Shown: piece after piece, positions 6,322 through 11,232 of the stretch
How positions within the stretch are numbered: position 1 is the stretch's first letter
How the letters are laid out: each line of letters starts with the position of its first letter
NCBI GenBank assembly: GCA_964544485.1
Contig: CAZJBH010000019.1
Location: forward strand, 1 to 11,232
From: CAZJBH01 sp964544485
GTDB lineage: Bacteria; Patescibacteriota; Minisyncoccia; Portnoybacterales; UBA2143
Length of the DNA: 11,232 bases
Direction of reading: 5' to 3'
Position numbers and translations under genes: made by a program
Notes under the pieces: model-generated
The model's input: the letters and a program-made list of their open reading frames with translations, nothing else
What the model was told of the DNA's origin: nothing
Database searches by the model: none

Positions 6322-7611
6322 CTATTTTTTAGAAGTTTTCTTTTTAGAAGTTTCTTTTTTAGCTTTCTTGGTAGTTTTTTTAGTTGTTTTTTTCTTAACT
6401 GTTTTTTTCTTAGTTTTGGGTTTTTCAGGTTCAGCTTGGCCTTCTTCTCCTGTTTTTTCTATTTTTCCATCTGGTTTTTGCGCTAGGATATCAATTTTCC
6501 AGCCGGTTAATTTAGCAGCTAATCTTACATTTTGTCCTCGAATGCCGATGGCTAAAGAAAGTTGATCTTCTGGCACAATAACTTTAGCTTGGTTTTCTTT
6601 TTGAATAATTTTTACCTCAATAATTTTAGCCGGAGAAAGGGAATTAGCAATGAAAATAGCTGGATCTTCAGACCATTCAATAATATCTATTTTTTCGCCA
6701 TTCAGTTCATTGATAACTGCTTGGACGCGAATTCCTTTTTGTCCAATCATAGATCCAATTGGATCAACTCTTTCTTCATTAGTGGCGACTGCTATTTTAG
6801 AGCGGGATCCAGGTTCGCGAGAAATTGATTTTATTTCAATCGTTCCTGCTGGAATTTCAGGAACTTCTAAACGGAATAATTGGCTTACCATTTTAGGGTG
6901 GGCACGTGATAAGGTAATTGCCGGACCGCGCGATTCTTTTTGTATCTCAGTAATGATTGCTTTTAGTCTTTGTCCGATTCGGTAACGTTCTCCTTTAATT
7001 TGTTCTTCCGGGAAAATAATGCCAGTGGCTTTGCCAATATCTAAAAAAAGAGTATTTTTTTCAATTCGCTGGATTATTCCGGAAACAACTTCTCCTTGTT
7101 TTTCTTTATATTCATCAAAAATAGAATCTCTTTCTGCTTCTCGAATGCGTTGAATAATTACTTGTTTAGCTGTTTGAGCTGCAATTCTGCCGAATTCATC
7201 ATTAATTTTTAAAGAAGTTTTCATTTCATCTCCGGGCTGATATTTCTTTTTTTTCTTTTTTTGGTTTGCTTCTTCAAGCATAATATGTCTTTCTGGATTA
7301 AATCTAACCTTTTTTTCTGTTTCTGATTCGTCTTGTTTTTCTTCAGTTTGGTCGGTTTTTTCTTTTTTTTCTTGTTCAATTTCTTCTTCTGTTTTAACCA
7401 TTGATTCGTCTAAAACAGTTTTGATTTGCCAAGCTTTTAATTCCCCTGTTTTTGGGTCTAGCTTGACTTCAATATTTTGTCCTTTGCGATCATATTCTTT
7501 TTTATAAGCAGCTGCCAGAGCCATTTCAATAGTTTCCAAAACTTTTGACTTGGTAATTGCTTTTTCTTCGCAAATTTGTTCAATTGCTGAGATAAGGGTT
7601 TTAGTGTCCAT
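6322..7611 (-). CDS. nusA: Transcription termination/antitermination factor NusA
   Basis: NusA binds RNA polymerase and modulates pausing, intrinsic termination and antitermination. The 429 residues hold the N-terminal RNAP-binding domain (1-165, ending in FGRIAAQTAKQVIIQRIREAER), an S1 domain (about 172-236), KH1 (GSMIGQKGIR at 286-295) and KH2 (GIRGQN at 356-361). The E. coli-type acidic repeats at the C-terminus are absent. Two oddities are seen: a charged low-complexity insert at about 70-125 inside the N-terminal domain, and a Lys/Thr-rich tail from about 394 to the end. It has its own promoter (7677-7706). Between promoter and ATG lies an intrinsic terminator with a short leader ORF, so it may be controlled by attenuation. 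No Shine-Dalgarno is present. The downstream terminator separates it from rny. Confidence 0.97.
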   Translation of the reverse strand: MDTKTLISAIEQICEEKAITKSKVLETIEMALAAAYKKEYDRKGQNIEVKLDPKTGELKAWQIKTVLDESMVKTEEEIEQEKKEKTDQTEEKQDESETEKKVRFNPERHIMLEEANQKKKKKKYQPGDEMKTSLKINDEFGRIAAQTAKQVIIQRIREAERDSIFDEYKEKQGEVVSGIIQRIEKNTLFLDIGKATGIIFPEEQIKGERYRIGQRLKAIITEIQKESRGPAITLSRAHPKMVSQLFRLEVPEIPAGTIEIKSISREPGSRSKIAVATNEERVDPIGSMIGQKGIRVQAVINELNGEKIDIIEWSEDPAIFIANSLSPAKIIEVKIIQKENQAKVIVPEDQLSLAIGIRGQNVRLAAKLTGWKIDILAQKPDGKIEKTGEEGQAEPEKPKTKKKTVKKKTTKKTTKKAKKETSKKKTSKK

Positions 7612-7619
7612 ATTTTTTT

Positions 7620-7652
7620 AAAAAATCCGTTACGCAATTGCGCGACGGATTT
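7620..7652 (-). terminator. Terminator-like hairpin in the nusA leader (also downstream of the TrxB-like gene)
   Basis: AAATCCGT (7652-7645) pairs with ACGGATTT (7630-7623). Above a C-A mismatch and a G-U pair, an inner CGC/GCG stem closes an AATT loop. TTTTTT (7625-7620) follows, in part pairing with the stem. The nusA ATG is only eight bases further on. Because the nusA promoter lies upstream of the hairpin, it can end read-through from the TrxB-like gene and also attenuate nusA itself. Confidence 0.75.
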
Positions 7653-7659
7653 CTTTCAT
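7630..7659 (-). CDS. Candidate nusA leader peptide (9 codons)
   Basis: A short frame ATG-AAA-GAA-ATC-CGT-CGC-GCA-ATT-GCG-TAA encodes MKEIRRAIA and begins about 11 bases into the predicted nusA transcript. It runs through the 5' arm and loop of the terminator hairpin and stops at the foot of the 3' arm, so a translating ribosome would melt the terminator. CGT and CGC are adjacent arginine codons, uncommon in so AT-rich a genome. There is no Shine-Dalgarno. Such a short frame can occur by chance; only its placement argues for function. Confidence 0.35.
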   Translation of the reverse strand: MKEIRRAIA

Positions 7660-7676
7660 TACTGATTAATTAAATA

Positions 7677-7706
7677 ATTTTAGCATAAGCTTAATTTCTT
7701 TGTCAA
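7677..7706 (-). promoter_or_regulatory. nusA promoter
   Basis: TTGACA (7701-7706) and TGCTAAAAT (extended -10, hexamer 7677-7682) are 18 bp apart on the minus strand. The -35 overlaps the TGA stop of the TrxB-like gene. The predicted start is near 7670, giving a leader of about 59 bases. Confidence 0.8.
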
Positions 7707-8599
7707 TGGGAAATTTGTTTTAAATATTTAAAAGCGCTAAAAGAAGCAATTGCTCCTTCAGCTGCTGCGGTAATGATTTGCTTGAGCGGATTATTAGTTA
7801 TATCTCCAGCTGCAAAAACTCCTGAAATATTAGTTGCTTGATTTTTATCTGTTTCAATAAAGTTTCCTTGCATTTTAATTCCTAGTTGGCTGCAAAGTTC
7901 TGAATTAGGCATTCCTCCAATTTCAATAAAAACTTGGTTAATTTTTAATTCTGTTTGATTGTTTAAAACCAAACTTTTTATTTCTTTATCGCCAAGCGCT
8001 TTTTCAATTTGGGCGCTTAAGACAAGCTCAATATTTTTTTGCGCTTGGACTTGTTTAACTAAGCTGTCTGCTCCTCTAAATTCTTCGCGCCGATGGATTA
8101 AATAGACTTTTTTTGCTTGATTAGACAATTTAATGGCTGTATCCAGGGCGCTGTCTCCGCCTCCAATAACAGCTACAGTTTTGTTTTGAAGCTTCTTTAA
8201 ATTGTTTGGGACATAATAGGAAATGCCGCGATTCAAAAATTTATCTGAATTTTCAAAATTAAGCTTTCTGATTTTCATGCCTAGCGCTAAGATTATAGCT
8301 TGGCTAAAATATGTTTCTTGATTAGTTGAAATTTTAAATTTTTCTTTGTCTTGGCAAATATTTTTTATTTGTTTTTGTTCAATTTCTTGATTTAAATGTT
8401 GAACAAATTTTTGAGTTAATTTAGCTCCATTGATTGATTTAATTCCTGGATAATTATCTACTTTGCGCGCTTCATTAATTGCGCCGCCTGCTAAAGATCC
8501 AAGGATAGTAAAATCAATTCCATATCTTTGAGCATAGATTCCAGCGCTGATTCCGGCTGGCCCGGCTCCAATAATAGCTAATTGAAATGCTTGATTCAT
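7703..8599 (-). CDS. Thioredoxin-reductase-like FAD/NAD(P) oxidoreductase lacking the CxxC
   Basis: A 298-residue flavoprotein of the TrxB fold. It shows the FAD-binding GAGPAGISAG at 11-20, the NYPG motif at 49-52, the NADPH-domain GGGDSALD at 146-153, HRREEFRGADSL at 169-180 (the arginine pair that normally favours NADPH) and the second FAD motif GVFAAGDI at 260-267. The redox-active CATC of TrxB should fall at about 129-132, between GIS and VAVIGGG. The spacing is conserved there, but the residues are YVPN, and the following Asp is Asn. Only two cysteines (C82, C236) exist and neither is in the right place. It therefore cannot act as a classic thioredoxin reductase. Ferredoxin/flavodoxin-type NADP reductases of the YumC kind also lack the pair, so electron transfer to another carrier is the best guess. 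It follows malic enzyme by 27 bases, probably in one operon. Confidence 0.9.
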   Translation of the reverse strand: MNQAFQLAIIGAGPAGISAGIYAQRYGIDFTILGSLAGGAINEARKVDNYPGIKSINGAKLTQKFVQHLNQEIEQKQIKNICQDKEKFKISTNQETYFSQAIILALGMKIRKLNFENSDKFLNRGISYYVPNNLKKLQNKTVAVIGGGDSALDTAIKLSNQAKKVYLIHRREEFRGADSLVKQVQAQKNIELVLSAQIEKALGDKEIKSLVLNNQTELKINQVFIEIGGMPNSELCSQLGIKMQGNFIETDKNQATNISGVFAAGDITNNPLKQIITAAAEGAIASFSAFKYLKQISH

Positions 8600-8626
8600 A
8601 AAATTAAAGATTTGACTATAAAAAGA

Positions 8627-9778
8627 TTAGGTCCTTTTTAATGATTTTTTAATTGTTTGAGCAATGTTTTTAACAATATTTTTATCTGATAAATTTGGGA
8701 TAATTTTATTTGGATTCGGTTTTTTAACTAAATTTGCCAAAGTTTTTGCTGCTGCTAGTTTCATTTGATCATTGATTTGTTTTGCGCGCGCGTCAAGCAA
8801 TCCTCTAAAAATACCAGGAAAAGCTAAAACATTATTAATTTGATTAGCATAATCGCTTCGTCCGGTAGCAATGATTTTAGCTCCAGCTTGTTTAGCTTGA
8901 TCAGGATCTATTTCCGGAGTTGGATTAGCTAAGGCAAAAATAATTGGTTTTGGAGCCATGCCTTTAATCTGCTTGCTTTTTAAAACTTTGCCTACAGAAT
9001 TGCCAATAAAAACATCCGCATGTTTGATGATTTTGCTTAAATCTCCTTTTTCTTTTTTCAAATTTGTTAATTTACTTATTTTTTGTTTAGCTGGATTTAG
9101 ATTTTCTCTTCCTTGGTAAATCGCGCCTTGGCTGTCTAAAAGAGTAATATTTTTTGCTCCGTATTTTAAGATTAGCTTAGCAGTTGCAATTCCAGCTGCG
9201 CCTGCTCCATTAACTACTATTTTAATTTTATCTATTTGTCTGTTAGTTATTTTTAAAGCATTAATTAAAGCGGCTAAAGTAACAATCGCAGTGCCATGTT
9301 GGTCATCATGAAAGACTGGGATATCAAGTTCTTTTTTTAATCTTTCTTCAATTTCAAAACATTCCGGAGCTTTAATGTCTTCTAAATTTATTCCGCCAAA
9401 TCCGGTTGCGCAAAGTTTAGCTGCTTGAATAAATTCTTCTGTATCTTGGGTTGCTAAGCAAATTGGGTAAGCGTCAATATTAGCAAATTTTTTAAAAAGT
9501 ATTGACTTGCCTTCCATAACCGGTAAACCAGCTAAGGCTCCTATATTTCCTAATCCCAAGACTGCAGTTCCATTGGTAATTACAGCTACGCTATTTGCTT
9601 TAATCGTATATTCATAGGCGAGTTTTGGATTTTGAGATATTTTTTTACAAGGTTCAGCTACACCTGGAGTATAGGCAGTAGAAAGATCATTTTTTGTTTT
9701 TAAAGGCGCTTTAGACTTAATTTCTAGTTTGCCTTTGTTTTTTTTATGTAATTCTAAAGATTTTTTGTAATAATTCAT
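8627..9778 (-). CDS. Short-form malic enzyme (malate dehydrogenase, oxaloacetate-decarboxylating)
   Basis: Converts malate to pyruvate and CO2 while reducing NAD(P)+. At 383 residues it is the short bacterial form without the phosphotransacetylase-like C-terminal domain of MaeB. Visible motifs are catalytic Tyr Y36 in AYTPGVAEPC, Lys K91 in MEGKSILFKKFA, metal ligands E133-D134 (NLEDIKAPECFEIE) and D158-D159 (FHDDQHGTA), the dinucleotide-binding GAGAAG at 191-196 and ANPTPEI near 284-290. D215 at the end of the second Rossmann strand (LLDSQG) hints at NAD+, but this is weak. The gene sits just after a palindrome array and has no clear promoter in the 30 bases between, so it may be read through from upstream. 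The reducing power could feed the flavoprotein encoded next. Confidence 0.95.
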   Translation of the reverse strand: MNYYKKSLELHKKNKGKLEIKSKAPLKTKNDLSTAYTPGVAEPCKKISQNPKLAYEYTIKANSVAVITNGTAVLGLGNIGALAGLPVMEGKSILFKKFANIDAYPICLATQDTEEFIQAAKLCATGFGGINLEDIKAPECFEIEERLKKELDIPVFHDDQHGTAIVTLAALINALKITNRQIDKIKIVVNGAGAAGIATAKLILKYGAKNITLLDSQGAIYQGRENLNPAKQKISKLTNLKKEKGDLSKIIKHADVFIGNSVGKVLKSKQIKGMAPKPIIFALANPTPEIDPDQAKQAGAKIIATGRSDYANQINNVLAFPGIFRGLLDARAKQINDQMKLAAAKTLANLVKKPNPNKIIPNLSDKNIVKNIAQTIKKSLKRT

Positions 9779-9805
9779 AGTTTTAATAAATTAAAAGGAT
9801 GTGTT

Positions 9806-9853
9806 AAAAAAGGACAGTCCTTTAAAGGACTGTCCTTTAAAGGACTGTCCTTT
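9806..9853 (-). repeat. Array of three 15-bp palindromes, terminator-like, after tRNA-Ala
   Basis: Units AAAGGACAGTCCTTT (9809-9823), AAAGGACTGTCCTTT (9824-9838) and AAAGGACTGTCCTTT (9839-9853) abut with no spacer. Each is a 7-1-7 palindrome and differs only in the central base. On the minus strand the array begins six bases after tRNA-Ala and runs into TTTTTT, so it should act as an intrinsic terminator of the rubrerythrin/tRNA operon. Neighbouring units can also pair over 15 bp. Confidence 0.9.
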
Positions 9854-9859
9854 GGAAAG

Positions 9860-9932
9860 TGGACCTGGCCGGATTTGAACCGGCGGCCCCTGCAATGCGA
9901 ATGCAGCGCTCTACCAACTGAGCTACAGGCCC
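9860..9932 (-). tRNA. tRNA-Ala (anticodon CGC)
   Basis: Acceptor GGGCCTG pairs with CAGGTCC, including the G3-U70 wobble that defines alanine tRNAs; the discriminator is A. The anticodon stem CTGCA/TGCAG holds TTCGCAT, giving anticodon CGC, which reads the GCG codon. The T-arm GCCGG-TTCAAAT-CCGGC is normal. CCA is not encoded. The 5' end lies three bases after the stop of the ferritin-like gene, so it must be cut from a protein-coding transcript. Confidence 0.96.
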
Positions 9933-9935
9933 CTT

Positions 9936-10217
9936 TTATTTCAGTTCTTCTTCAACCTCTTGTTTGCCTAATTCTAATTCTTTAACTTGTTCTTTGTCTT
10001 GATTAAGCAAAAGATATTGAAATTCTCCAACATGAGTTTTTTCCTCTTTGGCTACATCTAAAAGAATTTTTTTAAGGTTCGAACTAGTGGTTAGATTAGC
10101 CATTTGTTCATAAAGATTGATTGCATCTAATTCAGCAATAATTGCTGCTCTTAGAATTTCTTTATCAATATCTTGTTTTTTGATTTTATTTAGCTCAATA
10201 GGAATTTTTGATAACAT
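9936..10217 (-). CDS. Half-length ferritin-like protein (EncFtn-like)
   Basis: A 93-residue, mainly helical protein with one ferritin half-site: E29 in AIIAELDAINLYEQ and E59-x-x-H62 in AKEEKTHVGEF. The E-30-E-3-H spacing matches that of encapsulated ferritins (EncFtn), in which two subunits build one di-iron ferroxidase site at their interface; Y36 also aligns with a conserved tyrosine. Iron binding and oxidation is the expected role. No encapsulin shell gene is in the window, and the C-terminus (VEEELK) is not a clear encapsulation tag. It starts 15 bases after the rubrerythrin stop and is followed within three bases by tRNA-Ala, so it is in the middle of an operon. It could also be a short rubrerythrin-like (COG1633) protein outside EncFtn. 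Confidence 0.85.
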   Translation of the reverse strand: MLSKIPIELNKIKKQDIDKEILRAAIIAELDAINLYEQMANLTTSSNLKKILLDVAKEEKTHVGEFQYLLLNQDKEQVKELELGKQEVEEELK

Positions 10218-10232
10218 ATTTTTAATTAATGA

Positions 10233-10805
10233 TTAATAATTTTCAGATTTAATTTGATAAAATGCTTGTGGATGATCACAGGAAGGGCATTTTTGAGGAG
10301 CTTGTTTTCCTTTGTGAACATAGCCACATTCTCGACAAACCCATTCAATTGATTTTGTTTTTTTAAAGACTGATTTATTCTCAATTTGTTTGAGCAGTTT
10401 TTGATATCTTTCTTTGTGATGCTTTTCTGCTTGAGCAATAGCATTCAATCTATCAGCGATTTTGTCAAACCCTTCTTCTTGGGCAACTTTGGCAAATTCA
10501 GGATACATTTTTTTATGTTCATAATTCTCTCCATCAATTGCTGCCTTCAGATTAGTGATTGTATTGTCATAAATCAAGGGAGCTTGGGTTTCAAGCATAA
10601 CTGATTCAGCTTTGTTTTTTATTTCTTGGATGTGTTCAAAAATCCTTTTAGCATGAGTTTTTTCTTGTTCAGCGGTCTCAAGAAAGATTGCAGCGATTTG
10701 TTCATAACCTTGCTTTTTAGCTATTTTAGCGTAATAGGTATAGCGGTTTCTGGCTTGTGATTCGCCAATAAACGCTTTAGTTAAATTTTCTAAAGTTTTT
10801 GTCAT
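10233..10805 (-). CDS. rbr: Rubrerythrin
   Basis: A non-haem di-iron peroxidase that reduces hydrogen peroxide to water in the cytosol. The 190 residues are the usual length. The ferritin-like domain carries di-iron ligands E15 (GESQARN), E48 with H51 (EQEKTH), E93 and E96 (GENYEH) and E127 with H130 (AEKHH). The C-terminal rubredoxin domain has C157/C160 (WVCRECGY) and C173/C176 (CPSCDHP) for one iron. It begins 22 bases after the 3' end of tRNA-Pro(CGG), with only A/T-rich sequence and no Shine-Dalgarno between. It needs a reductase for its rubredoxin centre; the flavoprotein encoded about 1.6 kb further on is a candidate. It forms one unit with the ferritin-like gene. Confidence 0.97.
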   Translation of the reverse strand: MTKTLENLTKAFIGESQARNRYTYYAKIAKKQGYEQIAAIFLETAEQEKTHAKRIFEHIQEIKNKAESVMLETQAPLIYDNTITNLKAAIDGENYEHKKMYPEFAKVAQEEGFDKIADRLNAIAQAEKHHKERYQKLLKQIENKSVFKKTKSIEWVCRECGYVHKGKQAPQKCPSCDHPQAFYQIKSENY

Positions 10806-10827
10806 ATTTTTATTAATTATTTTTATT

Positions 10828-10901
10828 TCGGAGCGACTGGATTTGAACCAGCGATCTCCTCGTCCCGAACGAGGCGCCTTAAGCCACTAGGCCACGCTCC
10901 G
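10828..10901 (-). tRNA. tRNA-Pro (anticodon CGG)
   Basis: Acceptor CGGAGCG pairs with CGCTCCG; the discriminator is A. The anticodon stem CCTCG/CGAGG encloses TTCGGGA, giving anticodon CGG for the CCG codon. C1-G72 and A73 fit tRNA-Pro. The 5' third is identical to tRNA-Pro(UGG) at 3090 except for one base over the first 26, so the two are paralogues in opposite orientation. CCA is not encoded. Only 12 bases separate it from the upstream palindrome array, leaving no room for an independent promoter outside the array. Confidence 0.96.
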
Positions 10902-10958
10902 TTGTCTAAAAAATAAGGACTGTCCTTTAAAGGACAGTCCTTTAAAGGACAGTCCTTT
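10902..10958 (-). repeat. Second array of three 15-bp palindromes, terminator-like, after cca
   Basis: Units TAAGGACTGTCCTTT (10914-10928, first base changed), AAAGGACAGTCCTTT (10929-10943) and AAAGGACAGTCCTTT (10944-10958) abut directly. The last unit shares one base with the cca stop codon. On the minus strand the array runs into TTATTTTTTA (down to about 10907), as expected for an intrinsic terminator of cca. It is the same element as the array at 9809-9853. Confidence 0.9.
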
Positions 10959-11232
10959 TATTTTACCCAGTATTTATTTTTAATCTCTAAATCTACTTCT
11001 TGTTTTTTTTCTTTAACTATCTCCCCTTTTTGTTTTAATTCTTTGTCATTCAGCTGATTTAATTTTTTCGCTTTTTCAATTAATTGTTTCTTGGTATTTA
11101 GTTTGGGGTTTTCTAAAACCGTGGCTAAAAGCGCGTTAATCAATAATCCTAGACGCGGTCCTGGTTCTAGATTTAATTCTTTAATTAAATCATGACCATT
11201 AATTTTCATCATTTTAGCGTTAATTGGATCTT
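10958..11232 (-). CDS. cca: CCA-adding tRNA nucleotidyltransferase, C-terminal part (5' end missing)
   Basis: The frame is open to the right edge; the visible part reads DPINAKMMKINGHDLIKEL and onward, so the in-frame ATG at 11212 is internal rather than the true start. The pattern INGHDLIKELNLEPGPRLG, followed by a hydrophobic helix and a NTKKQLIEKA helix, is the C-terminal domain of bacterial CCA-adding enzymes/poly(A) polymerases, ahead of a charged tail. The catalytic head domain would lie beyond the window, so activity cannot be judged. The function fits the neighbourhood: three of the four tRNA genes here lack an encoded CCA. An HD-domain protein related to this family is a less likely reading. 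Confidence 0.82.
   Translation of the reverse strand, partial: DPINAKMMKINGHDLIKELNLEPGPRLGLLINALLATVLENPKLNTKKQLIEKAKKLNQLNDKELKQKGEIVKEKKQEVDLEIKNKYWVK

Noticed and set aside
6562..6985. Plus-strand open frames opposite nusA
   Set aside because: They are antisense images of a strongly conserved NusA frame and show no protein family features.
7703..9778. Recoding of UGA (as in Gracilibacteria or SR1)
   Set aside because: All frames read cleanly with the standard code, and TGA serves as the stop of the TrxB-like gene.
9809..9853. Palindrome array as a miniature CRISPR
   Set aside because: The units abut without spacers and differ only in the central base; no cas genes are near.
10958..11212. 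A complete small 84-residue gene starting at the ATG at 11212
   Set aside because: The frame continues upstream without a stop to the edge, and the extra residues (DPINAK) fit the CCA-adding enzyme family, so the ATG is internal.

Overview
The window is an AT-rich bacterial chromosome segment with compact genes, standard genetic code, short intergenic gaps and almost no Shine-Dalgarno motifs. Three things suggest a member of the Candidate Phyla Radiation (Patescibacteria, perhaps a Parcubacteria-like lineage): a NusA with a charged N-terminal insert and a Lys/Thr-rich tail, a half-length ferritin-like protein beside a rubrerythrin, and a PilB-type ATPase behind a minimal two-component system. 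The lineage is an inference from gene style; no rRNA is present to settle it.

Layout: all protein genes lie on the minus strand, so transcription runs from high to low coordinates. In that order: the 3' end of a CCA-adding tRNA nucleotidyltransferase (entering from the right edge); an array of three 15-bp palindromes; a small cassette of tRNA-Pro(CGG), rubrerythrin, a ferritin-like protein and tRNA-Ala(CGC); a second array of the same palindromes; malic enzyme; a thioredoxin-reductase-like flavoprotein without its redox cysteines; nusA; rny (RNase Y) with ymdB; an HU-family DNA-binding protein; then, past a plus-strand tRNA-Pro(UGG)/tRNA-Gly(UCC) pair and an AT-rich control region, a histidine kinase, a receiver-only response regulator and a PilB/GspE ATPase that leaves at the left edge.

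Transcription units can be read quite well. Strong sigma70-type promoters lie before nusA (TTGACA-N18-TAAAAT with extended -10), rny (TTGACA-N17-TAAAAT with extended -10), HU (TAGACA-N17-TACAAT) and the histidine kinase (extended -10, nearly leaderless). A perfect bidirectional hairpin separates HU from the convergent tRNA-Gly. NusA ends in a clear intrinsic terminator just before the rny promoter.

The most interesting points are: (1) the paired arrays of AAAGGACWGTCCTTT palindromes that bracket the tRNA/rubrerythrin/ferritin cassette and seem to work as terminators; (2) an intrinsic terminator plus a 9-codon leader ORF between the nusA promoter and the nusA start, which looks like an attenuator for a termination factor; (3) a long leader with a long-range stem ahead of rny; (4) the cysteine-less TrxB-like enzyme, which with malic enzyme and rubrerythrin could form an NAD(P)H-to-peroxide electron route; and (5) an AT-rich region with nested inverted motifs between the histidine kinase and the tRNAs.
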